Part shown: in pieces, positions 26,875 to 37,105 of the stretch
How positions within the stretch are numbered: position 1 is the first letter of the stretch
Layout of the letters: each line of letters opens with the position of its first letter
Origin: Paludibacteraceae bacterium
GTDB taxonomy: Bacteria; Bacteroidota; Bacteroidia; Bacteroidales; Paludibacteraceae
Reading direction: 5' to 3'
Length of the DNA stretch: 64,000 nucleotides
Assembly (NCBI GenBank): GCA_017551025.1
Contig: JAFZNG010000008.1
Location: 92,364-156,363, forward strand
Translations under genes and position numbers: made by a program
The notes under the pieces: generated by a model
What the model was told of the DNA's origin: nothing
Database searches by the model: none
What the model saw: only the letters and a program-made list of their open reading frames with translations

Positions 26875-26888
26875 TTTCGCCTTTAGCC
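26875..26888. repeat. short heptamer repeat, TTTCGCC/TTTAGCC (2 units)
   Basis: Two units lie at the secA / outer-membrane protein junction and touch the secA stop codon. They are the complement of the GGCGAAA/GGCTAAA family. Confidence 0.65.
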
Positions 26889-29800
26889 TTCCATCCGTCC
26901 GTGACATTGTTTGTATTTCTTGCCGCTACCGCACGGGCAGGGGTCGTTCGGACGCGGTTTTTTCTCTACATGAATAGGCATCGGGCGTTGCTCACGCGTA
27001 TCGCGGCCTGCGGCCTGGGACATACCGCTCTGTGCGGCAGCCTGCTGCACGGCGTCCTTCTGGGTGCGATAACGCGAGAGATCCAGACGGCGTTGCTGTT
27101 GCGCCTGCTGTACGGCATCCGGTTCCTGCTGGTGGATACGTCCACGCATGAGGATCTCGATGGTACGGCGGTTGAGCGACTCGAGCATATTACGGAAGAT
27201 ACCGAAGGACTCAATCTTATAGATGAGTAGCGGGTCTTTCTGCTCGTAGCTGGCGTTCTGAACCGACTGCTTGAGGTCGTCCAAACGGCGGAGGTGCTCC
27301 TTCCACTCATCGTCGATCGTAAGCAGCAACATACGTTTCTCGAATTCACGGATCAGGTCCTTGCACTCCGACTCGGCAGCCTGCTTGAGGTTGACGGAGA
27401 TATTGTAGACCCGCTTACCGTCGGTGATCGGCACGAGGATATTCTCGTACATCGAGCCCTTGCTTTGATAGACGCGCTGGAGAACGGGATTAGCTACGTG
27501 CATGAGGGTATCCATACGACGCTTGAAGGTCTCCAGGGCGGCCTCGGCCAACATGTCGGAGAGGCGTTGCTGACGCTCGGCGAAGAAGGTATCTTCGGTG
27601 AACGGCATCTCCATAGCGAATATCTGGGCGACATCCATCTGGAGGCTCTCGTAGTCGCGTGCCGACTTGGCATCGGCTACGACTTGATCCGCCGTGTCGA
27701 AGATCATATTGGTGATATCCACGCCGATACGCTCACCCATCAGGGCGTGACGACGCTTGGCGTAGATGAGGTTACGTTGCTGGTTCATAACGTCGTCGTA
27801 CTCGATGAGGCGCTTACGGATACCGAAGTTGTTCTCCTCCACTTTCTTCTGCGCACGCTCTATACTGCTGGAGATCATCGAGTGCTCGATCATCTCGCCC
27901 TCCTTGAAGCCCATACGGTCCATGACAGAGGCGATACGGTCGGAACCGAACATACGCATCAGGTCATCCTCCAGGGATACATAGAATACCGAACTACCCG
28001 GGTCACCCTGACGTCCGGCACGACCACGCAACTGGCGGTCCACACGACGGCTCTCATGACGCTCCGTACCGATGATAGCGAGACCTCCGGCCTCTTTCAC
28101 CTCGGGCGTAAGCTTGATATCCGTACCACGACCGGCCATGTTGGTAGCGATCGTTACTACGCCGCGGCGACCGGCTTCGGCTACGACCTGTGCCTCCTGC
28201 TGGTGGAGCTTGGCGTTGAGTACGTTATGCTTGATCTTGCGCATGTTGAGCATGCGGCTGAGCAACTCACTGATTTCCACGGAAGTAGTACCCACCAGCA
28301 CCGGACGGCCCTCGTTGACCATCTCCACGATCTCATCGATCACGGCATTGTATTTCTCGCGTTGGGTGCGATAGATACGGTCGTTCATATCGTTGCGGGC
28401 GATAGGCTTGTTGGTCGGGATAACGACGACGTCCAGTTTGTAGATATTCCAGAACTCACCCGCCTCCGTCTCGGCCGTACCGGTCATACCGGCCAGCTTG
28501 TTGTACATACGGAAGTAGTTCTGGAGCGTGATCGTTGCAAAGGTCTGGGTAGCCGCTTCTACCTTGACGTTTTCCTTAGCCTCGACGGCCTGGTGGAGTC
28601 CGTCGCTCCAGCGGCGTCCCTCCATCGTACGACCCGTCTGCTCATCCACGATCTTGACTTCTCCGCCGTCGATGATATAATCGACGTCTTTCTCAAAGAG
28701 CGTATAGGCCTTGAGCAATTGGTGCACGGTATGTACGCGCTCGGACTTGATGCTATAGTTGGTCAGTATCTCGTCCTTGCGCTCCTGGCGTTGCTCGGCG
28801 GTGAGGCCGGTAGTATGTTCCAGTTCGGCCATCTCCGAACCTACGTCGGGCAAGACGAAGAAGGTGGGGTCGTCGGTCGAACCCGTCATGGCGTCGATAC
28901 CCTTGTCGGTCAGTTCGATCGACTTGTTCTTCTCGTCGATGACGAAGTAGAGTTCGTCGGTAGCGATATGCATGTTCTTCTCGTTCTCCTGCAGGTAGAA
29001 CTCCTCGGTCTTCTGCAGGCGCACCTTGACGCCCGGTTCGGACAGGTACTTGATGAGGGCTTTGGACTTCGGCAGACCCTTGAAAGCACGGAACAGAGCC
29101 AGTTCGCCTGCCTCTTTCTCCTCGGGACGGTCGGAACCCATTTTCTGCTTGGCCTCCACGAGCAATTTGGTTGTCAACGTGGTCTGAGCCTTGACGAGTC
29201 GCTCTACGCGCTCTTTGTACTCATCGAACATCTGGTCTTCGCCCTTAGGTACCGGACCGGAGATGATAAGCGGCGTACGGGCATCGTCGATCAAGACGGA
29301 GTCCACCTCGTCCACGATAGCGAAGTTGTGGCCACGCTGCACGAGGTCCATCGGGCTGATAGCCATGTTGTCGCGCAGGTAGTCGAAACCGAACTCGTTG
29401 TTGGTACCGAAGGTAATATCGCAGGCATAGGCCTTGCGACGCTCGTCGGAATTGGGTTTGTACTTATCGATACAATCCACGGTGAGTCCGAGGAACATGT
29501 ATATCGGACCGTTCCACTCCGAGTCACGTTTTGCCAGATAGTCGTTGACGGTCACAACGTGTACACCCTCGTGGGTCAGGGCGTTGAGGTAAACAGGCAG
29601 CGTAGCTACCAAGGTCTTACCCTCACCCGTAGCCATCTCGGCAATCTTACCCTGGTGGAGAACGACACCACCGATGAGCTGTACATCGTAGTGGATCATA
29701 TCCCAGGTCACCTCGTTACCACCGGCCTGCCAGTGGTTGTGATAGATGGCATACTTACCCTCTATCTCCACGAAGTCGAAACGCGGATCGGCCGCCAGGT

Positions 29801-30209
29801 CCATATCCATCTGAGTGGCGGTGACCATAATCTTCTCCGACTCGGCGAATCGGCGTGCCGTCGATTTGACGATAGCAAAGGCCTCGGGCAGGATCTCGGT
29901 CAACTCTTTTTCGTAGATCTCCTTGATCTCCTTCTCGAGTTTGTCCACCTCGTCAAATACCTTCTCACGTTTGTCGATTTCGAGGGCATCGATCGAAGCT
30001 TTCAGTTCTTGGATACGTGCTTTGCGATCGGCCACAGCCGCCTGCAGACGGTCCATGAGCCCCCAGCTACGTGCACGCAGCTGATCGTTGTCAAGCGCAT
30101 CGATCTGCTTGTAGGCTTCTTGTATTTTCTCCACGTATGGCATAATCGCACGCATATCTTTCTGCGACTTATTGCCAAACAGTTTCGTTATAATCTCTAA
30201 AAAACTCAT
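26883..30209 (-). CDS. secA: preprotein translocase ATPase SecA
   Basis: SecA drives export through SecYEG. The 1108-residue protein has Walker A in ATGEGKT (193-199), the [19 protein letters not shown] motif with Walker B and the PPXD entry, GRGTDIKL and [15 protein letters not shown] in the second motor domain. The C-terminal zinc-binding tail [14 protein letters not shown] is at about 1090-1103. The long N-terminal helical insertion (about residues 50-105) is a known Bacteroidota feature. It lies between the DUF1846 gene and an outer-membrane protein gene. Confidence 0.97.
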   Translation of the reverse strand: MSFLEIITKLFGNKSQKDMRAIMPYVEKIQEAYKQIDALDNDQLRARSWGLMDRLQAAVADRKARIQELKASIDALEIDKREKVFDEVDKLEKEIKEIYEKELTEILPEAFAIVKSTARRFAESEKIMVTATQMDMDLAADPRFDFVEIEGKYAIYHNHWQAGGNEVTWDMIHYDVQLIGGVVLHQGKIAEMATGEGKTLVATLPVYLNALTHEGVHVVTVNDYLAKRDSEWNGPIYMFLGLTVDCIDKYKPNSDERRKAYACDITFGTNNEFGFDYLRDNMAISPMDLVQRGHNFAIVDEVDSVLIDDARTPLIISGPVPKGEDQMFDEYKERVERLVKAQTTLTTKLLVEAKQKMGSDRPEEKEAGELALFRAFKGLPKSKALIKYLSEPGVKVRLQKTEEFYLQENEKNMHIATDELYFVIDEKNKSIELTDKGIDAMTGSTDDPTFFVLPDVGSEMAELEHTTGLTAEQRQERKDEILTNYSIKSERVHTVHQLLKAYTLFEKDVDYIIDGGEVKIVDEQTGRTMEGRRWSDGLHQAVEAKENVKVEAATQTFATITLQNYFRMYNKLAGMTGTAETEAGEFWNIYKLDVVVIPTNKPIARNDMNDRIYRTQREKYNAVIDEIVEMVNEGRPVLVGTTSVEISELLSRMLNMRKIKHNVLNAKLHQQEAQVVAEAGRRGVVTIATNMAGRGTDIKLTPEVKEAGGLAIIGTERHESRRVDRQLRGRAGRQGDPGSSVFYVSLEDDLMRMFGSDRIASVMDRMGFKEGEMIEHSMISSSIERAQKKVEENNFGIRKRLIEYDDVMNQQRNLIYAKRRHALMGERIGVDITNMIFDTADQVVADAKSARDYESLQMDVAQIFAMEMPFTEDTFFAERQQRLSDMLAEAALETFKRRMDTLMHVANPVLQRVYQSKGSMYENILVPITDGKRVYNISVNLKQAAESECKDLIREFEKRMLLLTIDDEWKEHLRRLDDLKQSVQNASYEQKDPLLIYKIESFGIFRNMLESLNRRTIEILMRGRIHQQEPDAVQQAQQQRRLDLSRYRTQKDAVQQAAAQSGMSQAAGRDTREQRPMPIHVEKKPRPNDPCPCGSGKKYKQCHGRMEG

Positions 30210-30235
30210 ATATTCCAGTCTATTCAGTTTCTATA

Positions 30236-31705
30236 TCACGATTTCGATGGATCGCATGTCAGATCCACACGCAGTTTCTTAAAGGTCTTGGTGTCGACCT
30301 CAGAGAGCATTACCGTAGAATGCATTTGGCAGCCCGCCAACTCGGGCAAGGTAGCCAGGGCTCGCTTGCATCGCTCATCGTGGAGCGAGAGCACAGAGAG
30401 GGCGATCAGCACCTCGTCGGTATGCAGACGGGGGTTGTGACCGTGGAGGTAGGCTATCTTGGTATGCTGTACGGGTTCGATCATCTCGTCGGGGATGAGG
30501 CGGGCGTCGTGTTCGATACCGGCCAGGTGCTTGATCACATTAAGCAGCAAGGCCGCTGATGAGCCCAAGAGGGGTGAGGCTTCGGCCGTGATAATCGTAC
30601 CGTCGTGCAGTTCGATCGCCGCGGCGGCATTACCGAGCGACTGCTCTTTGCGCTCGCGTGCGGCGACGGTGGTGCGGCGATAGGCAGTGTTGATACCCAC
30701 CTGCTTTTGGAGCAGGGCCAGTTTCTGCACTTCCGAGTCGTTGCAATCACCATTCGCCATGCGGTTGAGGGCGGTGAAGTAGCGGCGGATGATCTCCTGC
30801 TTGCTGGCCTCCTGGCATACCGCATCGTCGGAGATACAGAAGCCCACCTGGTTGACGCCCATATCGGTAGGTGACTTATAGGGATTTTCGCCATACAGGG
30901 ACGTGAATATCGCGTCCAGCACGGGGAAGATTTCTATATCTCGATTATAGTTTACCGAGGTCTGGTTGTAGGCTTCGAGATGGAAGGGGTCGATCATGTT
31001 GATATCGTTCAGATCGGCCGTAGCCGCCTCGTAGGCTACGTTGACCGGGTGGCGCAGCGGCAGGTTCCAGACGGGGAAGGTCTCGAACTTGGCATAACCG
31101 GCTACGCGCCCGCGCGTGTGTTCATTATATAATTGGCTCAGGCAGACGGCCATCTTACCGCTACCCGGTCCCGGTGCCGTAATGACGACGAGCGGACGGG
31201 TCGTCTCGACATAATCGTTGCGACCGAAGCCGTCTTCCGAGGCGATGAGTTCCACGTTATGCGGATAGCCCTCGATGATATAATGATAGTACACCTTGAT
31301 ACCCTGTCGCTCCAGGCGCTTACGATATGCATCGGCAGAACGCTGACCGGAATAATGGGTAATCACGACCGACGAGACCATGAAGCCGCGCGTCATAAAC
31401 TCGTCGCGCAGACGCAAAACGTCTTCATCGTAGGTGATTCCCAAATCCTGGCGCACCTTGTTCTTCTCTATATCAAAAGCCGAGATGACAATGACGATCT
31501 CGAGCGTGTCGCGAAGTTGGGTAAGCATGGCCAACTTGCTATCGGGACGGAAACCCGGCAAGACACGACTGGCATGCATATCGTCGAACAACTTGCCACC
31601 GAATTCCATATAGAGTTTATTACCAAACTTAGCGATTCGTTGGCGGATATGATCCGACTGCACGCGGATATATTTGTCATTATCAAATCCTAGAGCGAGA
31701 GACAT
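30236..31705 (-). CDS. DUF1846 domain protein
   Basis: The 489-residue protein (MSLALGFDNDKYIRVQSDHI) matches the conserved DUF1846 family over its full length. Segments include ITAPGPGSGKMAVCLSQLYNEH (about residues 172-195), which resembles a phosphate-binding loop, and a late ALSVLSLHDERCKRALATLPEL. The family's biochemical role is unknown to me; the loop suggests nucleotide binding in the cytoplasm. It is co-directional with secA, 26 bases upstream of it. Confidence 0.85.
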   Translation of the reverse strand: MSLALGFDNDKYIRVQSDHIRQRIAKFGNKLYMEFGGKLFDDMHASRVLPGFRPDSKLAMLTQLRDTLEIVIVISAFDIEKNKVRQDLGITYDEDVLRLRDEFMTRGFMVSSVVITHYSGQRSADAYRKRLERQGIKVYYHYIIEGYPHNVELIASEDGFGRNDYVETTRPLVVITAPGPGSGKMAVCLSQLYNEHTRGRVAGYAKFETFPVWNLPLRHPVNVAYEAATADLNDINMIDPFHLEAYNQTSVNYNRDIEIFPVLDAIFTSLYGENPYKSPTDMGVNQVGFCISDDAVCQEASKQEIIRRYFTALNRMANGDCNDSEVQKLALLQKQVGINTAYRRTTVAARERKEQSLGNAAAAIELHDGTIITAEASPLLGSSAALLLNVIKHLAGIEHDARLIPDEMIEPVQHTKIAYLHGHNPRLHTDEVLIALSVLSLHDERCKRALATLPELAGCQMHSTVMLSEVDTKTFKKLRVDLTCDPSKS

Positions 31706-31713
31706 GGATGACG

Positions 31714-31748
31714 AATTAAAAATTCAAAATTAAAAATTAAAAATTATT
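31714..31748. repeat. junction heptamer repeat, AATTAAA/AATTCAA family (5 units)
   Basis: Five units fill the gap between the RluB-like gene and the DUF1846 gene and include the TAA stop of the former. Confidence 0.9.
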
Positions 31749-32772
31749 CAAAGGCGCCCATTTGGAGCATGGCTACCTCTTTAGGCGTGAGGAAGCGATA
31801 CTTGCCACGGGCCACATTTTTCTTGGTGAGGCCGGCGAAGCTGACGCGGTCGAGCGTCATCACCTTATAGCCCACTTTCTCGAACATACGGCGCACGACG
31901 CGGTTCTGACCGGAGTGGATCTCCAGTCCGATATGACGGCGGTCGTCCTTGGGGAACTCGAGGGCATCGGGCACGATACGCTCGTCGTCGAGCACGACAC
32001 CATTACGCAGGATGGCCTCGTCTACTTCCGATAGTTCGTGATCGAGCGTAGCGGCATAGATCTTCTTCTTGCCGAACTTAGGATGCGTGAGTTTGGATGC
32101 CAAGTCGCCATCGTTGGTAAGCAGCAGCACTCCGGTAGTATTCCTATCGAGTCGGCCTACGGGATAGATACGCTCGGCACACGCATTACGAACGATATCG
32201 ATCACGGTGCGACGTTCCTGCGGGTCGTCGGTAGTAGTAACGGTATTCTTCGGCTTGTTGAGCAGGATATATATCTTGCGTTCACGACGTACGGGCTGGT
32301 TATGGAACATAACGCGGTCGGTAGGCATCACCTTGGTGCCGAGCGACGTAACCACCTCACCATTAACGGTGATCACACCGGCCTGGATAAAGTCGTCTGC
32401 CTCGCGGCGCGAACAGATACCTGCGTTAGACAGGTACTTGTTAAGACGGATCGGCTTGGTGGGGTCTTCGTACTTATCGTGGTATTTCTGTCGTTTGTTT
32501 TCGGTAGAAACTGGTTTAGGTCCAAGGCGGCGCGGGCGCATCACGCGTTCACGCTGCTCGCCGGACAGCATAGGACGCTCTCCTACACGGAAACGCGGAC
32601 GCTGTCCTTCGGTACGTTCTTGTCCTTCTCCGGCATTGCGCACGAAGCGGGGACGTGAGTGCCCGGTCTCACGATCGGGACGGCTCTGTGGGTTGAATCG
32701 GGGACGTCTGTGTGCCCCGTCCGAATCATTTCGGAAACCTCCCGGGCGACGGGAGTCAAAATTATCGTACAT
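31744..32772 (-). CDS. 23S rRNA pseudouridine synthase, RluB/RsuA type
   Basis: The 342-residue protein begins with an Arg/Gly-rich disordered stretch of about 100 residues. An S4 RNA-binding domain follows (IRLNKYLSNAGICSRREADDFI, about 107-128), then the RsuA-type catalytic domain with the active aspartate in VGRLDRNTTGVLLLTNDG (about residue 205). It isomerises a uridine in 23S or 16S rRNA; RluB is the best match, but the exact site cannot be read from sequence. The long basic N-terminus is common in Bacteroidota homologues. Confidence 0.88.
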   Translation of the reverse strand: MYDNFDSRRPGGFRNDSDGAHRRPRFNPQSRPDRETGHSRPRFVRNAGEGQERTEGQRPRFRVGERPMLSGEQRERVMRPRRLGPKPVSTENKRQKYHDKYEDPTKPIRLNKYLSNAGICSRREADDFIQAGVITVNGEVVTSLGTKVMPTDRVMFHNQPVRRERKIYILLNKPKNTVTTTDDPQERRTVIDIVRNACAERIYPVGRLDRNTTGVLLLTNDGDLASKLTHPKFGKKKIYAATLDHELSEVDEAILRNGVVLDDERIVPDALEFPKDDRRHIGLEIHSGQNRVVRRMFEKVGYKVMTLDRVSFAGLTKKNVARGKYRFLTPKEVAMLQMGAFE

Positions 32773-32804
32773 AATTTACAGAAAAAATAATCTATTAAAA
32801 AGGA

Positions 32805-32847
32805 GCGCATAGGCGATCAGTCTCTCAGGAAACCGAAGCCTATGCGC
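32805..32847 (-). terminator. terminator of the DUF177-rpmF operon
   Basis: A 10-bp perfect inverted repeat (GCGCATAGGC / GCCTATGCGC) is followed on the minus strand by a T-run. A second hairpin (TGGTCG / CGACCA) stands between it and the rpmF stop, at about 32856-32873. Confidence 0.7.
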
Positions 32848-32885
32848 ATGGTTTAGTGGTCGCAAACACGACCATGTTTTTAGGT

Positions 32886-33071
32886 TTAAGCTTCCTGAGC
32901 CTGCTCGATAGCCAACTTACCACGATAGTAGCCACAGCTCGGGCATACGGTGTGATAAATGTAATGAGCGCCGCAGTTCGGGCAGATTGCCAGTGTCGGC
33001 ATCTTCGCGCGGTCATGAGTACGACGTTTCGCTTGTCTGGTGTGCGATTGTCTTCTTTTAGGATGTGCCAT
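32886..33071 (-). CDS. rpmF: 50S ribosomal protein L32
   Basis: The 61-residue protein begins MAHPKRRQSHTRQAKRR and has the zinc-binding CPNC and CPSC pairs (about residues 30-46), as in zinc-type L32. It follows the DUF177 gene, the usual bacterial order (yceD-rpmF). A terminator hairpin lies about 40 bases downstream. Confidence 0.97.
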   Translation of the reverse strand: MAHPKRRQSHTRQAKRRTHDRAKMPTLAICPNCGAHYIYHTVCPSCGYYRGKLAIEQAQEA

Positions 33072-33075
33072 AGTT

Positions 33076-33104
33076 ATTTACAATTTTACGATTTACAATT
33101 TACC
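33076..33104. repeat. junction heptamer repeat, ATTTACA family (4 units)
   Basis: Three 7-base units and one 8-base unit of ATTTACA type lie between the DUF177 stop codon and the rpmF start. Confidence 0.75.
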
Positions 33105-33106
33105 TT

Positions 33107-33553
33107 TTAATTCATTTCTTGTATTTCGGGATCTTCCGGAGCCGCGCTACAAAGGTGAGTTTGGAGAAGTTGCTGCATCTGCAGGTTGCACTCACCTTCC
33201 GGGTGACTGTGCGTCAGAGGAAGATTTACAATTATCAGTTCATAGGCCAACCACCGGAGGTCCAACTGCTTGGCGTCCGGCTCCACCTCCATCCGGTCTT
33301 CTGCCTCAACGGGCAGGCTGACAGGATCGAGGCAGCGGTCACACGTCACTTGTACTTCGCCCTCCACAGCTATGTGCAGGTCAAAATCCGAAGCACGCAA
33401 CGTAAGTTTGGCTTGTGCGTTCACCTCACCGCCCAAGAGCTCGGTCGCCTCCTGGCCGGAGAGATAGGCCGTATCCAAGGTATAGGACAACTCGTACTGA
33501 CCGGGGGCCAGTTGATCCAATTCCACCAAGGTAGATGTAAGCGTAGTTGCCAT
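33107..33553 (-). CDS. DUF177 (YceD-like) protein
   Basis: The 148-residue protein shows the DUF177 pattern with VQVTCDRCLDPVSLPVEAED (about residues 69-88), then an acidic stretch and a C-terminal half rich in Leu and Pro. YceD-family proteins are linked to 23S rRNA accumulation and are almost always encoded just before rpmF, as here. It is cytoplasmic. Confidence 0.88.
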   Translation of the reverse strand: MATTLTSTLVELDQLAPGQYELSYTLDTAYLSGQEATELLGGEVNAQAKLTLRASDFDLHIAVEGEVQVTCDRCLDPVSLPVEAEDRMEVEPDAKQLDLRWLAYELIIVNLPLTHSHPEGECNLQMQQLLQTHLCSAAPEDPEIQEMN

Positions 33554-33595
33554 GATTTTTATACCTTAAATACTATTACCGCACAAAAGCGGGTG

Positions 33596-33627
33596 CAAAA
33601 TTACTGCTTTTTTCTGACATACGCAAA
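33596..33627 (-). promoter_or_regulatory. promoter of the DUF177-rpmF operon
   Basis: On the minus strand TTTG, 20 bases (starting CGTATGTC) and TAATTTTG followed by CACC. Confidence 0.87.
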
Positions 33628-33664
33628 TTTTTCGTTGTTTTTTTTATAAAAAAACGTTCAAGCC

Positions 33665-35263
33665 CTACTCTTTTACGTAAATCATGTATTTATAATCCGA
33701 TCTATCCACCGCTACATAGCCGCTATCGAGCAACATATGTTCCAGCATACTTTCGCGGTCCCGGTACTGGGGTTTGGTATGGAACGAGGGCGAATAGAAG
33801 CAAAAGATCACCGGATGCTCGCGGGCCACCAGTTCGCTGTACCAGCGCGTATAGACCGGATCAAATATATTCGACCAGAACTCGTTGCGCACAGGCGGCT
33901 CACAGTGCGTGATTGCCCGGAACATGTGCATCGCATCGCCTACGGCGTACACCTTCGATTTCCGGCTATATACGGCATAGTCGTTGCAGAGCTTTACCAT
34001 CTGGGCATTATCCTGCTCACTTATCTGAGTGAGATGCATTACAGGAAATTGTCCCCACGTGTTTTCCTCATAAATATTGTGTCGTCCGATAGCGTTGGTC
34101 GAGAAGCGCACCACAAAGAGCGCCGTGAGAACGACCATAGCCGTGAATACATACCGCTGACGGCACGGCCACTGGATATAGGCTGCCCACCACGGCAACA
34201 AGCACAGCAAGGCCGGGAAGAGCTTGAGAAAGCCGGTATCCGTACCAAGCGTCGCCACGGACATCAAAGCCAGTGCGCAACCCATCACGGGCATCGGCAG
34301 GTCGTGCCGCTCACGCTGACGGTAGAGCACCAGCGCCACAAAGAGCACCAGCGACGAGATGAGATACACCTGGTCGATACTATACCACTGAGAAGCGGGA
34401 TACGCATAGATGACATAATAGAGCATCAGTCCACCCGTAGCTACCGCAGCAAACCACTTCCAGGCCGTATGTATCGGTCGACCTGCGATAGACAGTCCAT
34501 AGGCAAAAGCCAACCATAGCGCCAAATCCGCCACCAGTCGGTAGCCATTCTCCCCCATTTTCTGGAGCATCAGTTCCATGGTATGCCGCGCCGCAGGTGC
34601 CGTCACGTCATGATGCATGCCGTAATACCAAGCCACCAGTCCCAGGCCATAGGCCACCGCCGCCACGAGCAAGGTGATGAGAGCTTGGCGAACCAATATC
34701 GGCAACCGGTCTTTATCGCGGCGATACAGGTAATAGCACCAGAGCGCCAGGATAGGCAGCACCAGCACATTCGGGAAGCGCACCAGTACCAATAGGGCCA
34801 GCAGGAGGCCTATTGCAATTTGAGATTTGAGATTGGAGATTGGAGATTTTAATAGTACGACGCAGAGTATCGAGAGCAGTAACACCGAGATCGTACCGGG
34901 CGAGAACTCCTGGAACGAACCGTACGCCACCAGCCAATAGGTCAAGCCCAGCCAGTGCAGGTTACGGCTACGCTGCCGGCGTGAGAGCAAACAGCAATAG
35001 GGCAACGCCACGGCCAGGGTCGTACACAGCCATCCCAACACACGCATGGCGAAGATAGTATGTCCGAACAGCGCCATCCACGCATGGCCGATAGCTATCG
35101 TGCCGCAGGCCAGCCAGCCGGACTCCAGCAATTCGTACTTGGTGAGCCAGTAGAACTGATCCTTGATATTACCGCCACCCCGTACGACCCATAGCAGCGA
35201 GTACACCAACGCACTCACCAGCATGATCCATCCTATGACTTGTTGCCAACGTTTAGGCTGCAT
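33665..35263 (-). CDS. polytopic membrane protein, GT-C glycosyltransferase-like
   Basis: The 532-residue protein has about 11 hydrophobic helices followed by a soluble C-terminal domain of about 130 residues, as in GT-C enzymes that use polyprenyl-phosphate sugars. The first loop contains GGNIKDQFYWLTKYEL, where such enzymes place an acidic catalytic residue; the assignment is by layout only. The ATG at 35263 is preferred over a GTG three codons earlier. It overlaps the aminotransferase gene by 11 bases and ends the glycan operon. A heptamer repeat encodes the KSPISNLKSQ loop at about residues 139-149, between two membrane helices. Confidence 0.7.
   Translation of the reverse strand: MQPKRWQQVIGWIMLVSALVYSLLWVVRGGGNIKDQFYWLTKYELLESGWLACGTIAIGHAWMALFGHTIFAMRVLGWLCTTLAVALPYCCLLSRRQRSRNLHWLGLTYWLVAYGSFQEFSPGTISVLLLSILCVVLLKSPISNLKSQIAIGLLLALLVLVRFPNVLVLPILALWCYYLYRRDKDRLPILVRQALITLLVAAVAYGLGLVAWYYGMHHDVTAPAARHTMELMLQKMGENGYRLVADLALWLAFAYGLSIAGRPIHTAWKWFAAVATGGLMLYYVIYAYPASQWYSIDQVYLISSLVLFVALVLYRQRERHDLPMPVMGCALALMSVATLGTDTGFLKLFPALLCLLPWWAAYIQWPCRQRYVFTAMVVLTALFVVRFSTNAIGRHNIYEENTWGQFPVMHLTQISEQDNAQMVKLCNDYAVYSRKSKVYAVGDAMHMFRAITHCEPPVRNEFWSNIFDPVYTRWYSELVAREHPVIFCFYSPSFHTKPQYRDRESMLEHMLLDSGYVAVDRSDYKYMIYVKE
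34819..34846. repeat. in-frame heptamer repeat, TTTGAGA/TTGGAGA family (4 units)
   Basis: Two TTTGAGA and two TTGGAGA units in exact register encode a short loop of the GT-C-like protein. Confidence 0.88.
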
Positions 35264-36401
35264 AGAATTCACGGATCGTATTTGTAATATACGCTACTTC
35301 ATCGAGCGAGAGGTCATAGAACAGCGGCAGACGTACCAAGCAGTCGGCATAACGGTCACACTCCGGCAAGGCGCGGCCGTCGTGACGCGTATGATAGTAC
35401 TCCGAACTATGCAGACTCAGATAATGGAATACCGCACCTACCCCATGTTCTTTAAGGTACTTAATAAAGGCGGTACGCTTCTCATAGTCCGGGAAGACGA
35501 GGTAGAACATGTGCGCATTATTGGTGGCATAATCCGGCAGGTCGGGCATACTGAAGTGACCTTGCTCGGCCAGAGGAGCCAGTTGCTTATAGTAGGTTTC
35601 CCAGAGTGCACGGCGCTTGGCCTGGATATCATCCAGGTTCTCCAGTTGTGCCCAGAGGAAAGCGGCATTGACTTCGCTCGGCAGGAAACTGGATCCCATA
35701 TCCACCCATCCGTATTTATTGACCTCACCACGGAAGAACTCGGCACGGTTGGTACCTTTCTCCCAGAGTATCTCGGCCCGACGCACAAAACGCTCGTCGT
35801 TGACTACGAGCAGTCCGCCCTCACCACCGGCCGTGATATTCTTGGTCTCGTGGAAGGAGAAAGCTGCCAAATGACCGATCGAACCTAATGGTGATTGGTG
35901 ATTGGTGATTGGAGATTGGTAGTAGCTATCGATGGCCTGCGCAGCATCTTCTACGACCAGCAGGTTATGCTTCTCGGCTACAGCCATGATCGCATCCATG
36001 TCACATGCCACGCCGGCATAATGCACCGGTGCGATGACGCGGGTACGCGACGTGATGAGCGACTCAAGCAACTCGGCATCGATATTCGGATTACGCTTCA
36101 TCGAGTCGGCGAACACCACTTTGGCTCCTTCGCGCAGGAAGGCCAGGGCAGTAGATACGAAGGTGTAACTCGGTATGATCACCTCGTCGCCGGGTTTGAG
36201 ATCACATAGCATGGCGCACATTTCGAGTGCATCGGTGCCGGAGGTAGCCAGCAGTGTCTTACGGAAACCGTAACGCTGCTCAAACCAACGCTGACAACGC
36301 TTGGTAAATTCACCATTACCGGACAACTTGCCGTTGTAAACGGCCTGATACATATAATGGGCTTCCTTGCCCGTCAAATGAGGTTTATTAAAGGGTATCA
36401 T
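35253..36401 (-). CDS. wecE: dTDP-4-amino-4,6-dideoxygalactose transaminase (WecE/RffA-like)
   Basis: This PLP enzyme of the DegT/DnrJ/EryC1/StrS group transfers an amino group to a dTDP-4-keto-6-deoxyhexose. The 382-residue protein begins MIPFNKPHLTGKE, characteristic of WecE. It has GTDALEMCAMLCDLKPGDEV, EDAAQAIDS (150-158) and the PLP lysine at 187 in FHETKNITAGGEGG. A heptamer repeat inserts QSPITNHQSP (about 162-172) between the PLP-aspartate motif and the lysine motif. It is the ninth gene of the glycan operon and the enzyme that defines an amino-deoxysugar product. Confidence 0.9.
   Translation of the reverse strand: MIPFNKPHLTGKEAHYMYQAVYNGKLSGNGEFTKRCQRWFEQRYGFRKTLLATSGTDALEMCAMLCDLKPGDEVIIPSYTFVSTALAFLREGAKVVFADSMKRNPNIDAELLESLITSRTRVIAPVHYAGVACDMDAIMAVAEKHNLLVVEDAAQAIDSYYQSPITNHQSPLGSIGHLAAFSFHETKNITAGGEGGLLVVNDERFVRRAEILWEKGTNRAEFFRGEVNKYGWVDMGSSFLPSEVNAAFLWAQLENLDDIQAKRRALWETYYKQLAPLAEQGHFSMPDLPDYATNNAHMFYLVFPDYEKRTAFIKYLKEHGVGAVFHYLSLHSSEYYHTRHDGRALPECDRYADCLVRLPLFYDLSLDEVAYITNTIREFYAA
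35890..35917. repeat. in-frame heptamer repeat, GGTGATT family (4 units)
   Basis: Three GGTGATT units and one GGAGATT unit encode the SPITNHQSP insertion in the WecE-like transaminase. Confidence 0.9.
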
Positions 36402-36733
36402 AGGAAAAATACAATTACTCCAATTATAATAATAGTTATAGCCAGTGCTTTACGACGATTGATGGGTTCGCGGAATACGAGCCAGGAGAGGGCCGGCACA
36501 AAGAAATAGCTGAGGCTCTCGATGATACTCAGTTCCTTGAGTTGCAGTCCCTGGTGCATACACCATATATTGGCCACTATGGCCGCAAACATCAGGGTAT
36601 ATCCGCTAATCACCCACGGGTTCAGATACTGACGCCACCAGGGCGTATATCCCTTGCGCGCACCTTGCTTAAGCAACATTTGTGCACAAGCGGCCAGAAA
36701 GACGACCAATAATGCAATTAATCCGTATTTCAT
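36398..36733 (-). CDS. four-helix EamA/SMR-type membrane protein, ArnE-like
   Basis: The 111-residue protein has four membrane helices and ends with the typical SWLVFREPINRRKALAITIIIIGV motif of DMT/EamA half-transporters. It overlaps a similar small protein gene by four bases (ATGA). Paired short proteins of this kind, such as ArnE/ArnF, flip undecaprenyl-phosphate sugars across the inner membrane. The neighbouring GtrB/ArnC-like transferase supports that role. It overlaps the aminotransferase gene by four bases. Confidence 0.78.
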   Translation of the reverse strand: MKYGLIALLVVFLAACAQMLLKQGARKGYTPWWRQYLNPWVISGYTLMFAAIVANIWCMHQGLQLKELSIIESLSYFFVPALSWLVFREPINRRKALAITIIIIGVIVFFL

Positions 36734-37065
36734 GCGCGTGAGAGAATAGTAATACCGGTGATAATAATCAGCGATCCGATGATATTCGCAGTGGTGATCG
36801 CCTCGCCAAAGAGCAGGGCGGCGATAAGCATCGTGAAGATGAGTGTCGTACCCTTGAACATATAGGCGGTACTCAGTTCGATACGCCGCAACACCTGTTG
36901 CCAGAGGATGGCATAGATGCCGATAATAGCTACCGCCCCACCAAACCATAGCAGATACGGCCAAGAGAATTGGGGCTGGAGTGCCGCCATCTTGGTGCAT
37001 ATAGCGGTGCAGGCATAGATGAGGTTGATGCCTATGAGGATCAGTATGTCTTTTAGTTTGAACAT
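36730..37065 (-). CDS. four-helix EamA/SMR-type membrane protein, ArnF-like
   Basis: The 111-residue protein (MFKLKDILILIGINLIYACT) has four membrane helices with the SMR/EamA motifs LSTAYMFKGTTLIFTMLIAALLFGE. It is the presumed heterodimer partner of the next gene. The ATG at 37065 is chosen because the longer frame runs into a heptamer repeat. Its function as a lipid-linked sugar flippase is inferred from context. Confidence 0.76.
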   Translation of the reverse strand: MFKLKDILILIGINLIYACTAICTKMAALQPQFSWPYLLWFGGAVAIIGIYAILWQQVLRRIELSTAYMFKGTTLIFTMLIAALLFGEAITTANIIGSLIIITGITILSRA

Positions 37066-37070
37066 TGTCG

Positions 37071-37098
37071 TTAGCCTTTCGCCATTAACCATTAGCCT
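37071..37098. repeat. junction heptamer repeat, TTAGCCT/TTCGCCA family (4 units)
   Basis: Four units (TTAGCCT, TTCGCCA, TTAACCA, TTAGCCT) separate the NeuD-like gene and the first small transporter gene. They belong to the GGCGAAA family read on the other strand. Confidence 0.85.
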
Positions 37099-37105
37099 AC
37101 TCCGG

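Noticed and set aside
27294-30200. 968-codon open frame opposite secA
   Set aside because: It mirrors secA over nearly its full length, its translation has no recognisable motif, and many shorter mirror frames occur elsewhere. It follows from codon bias in the real gene.
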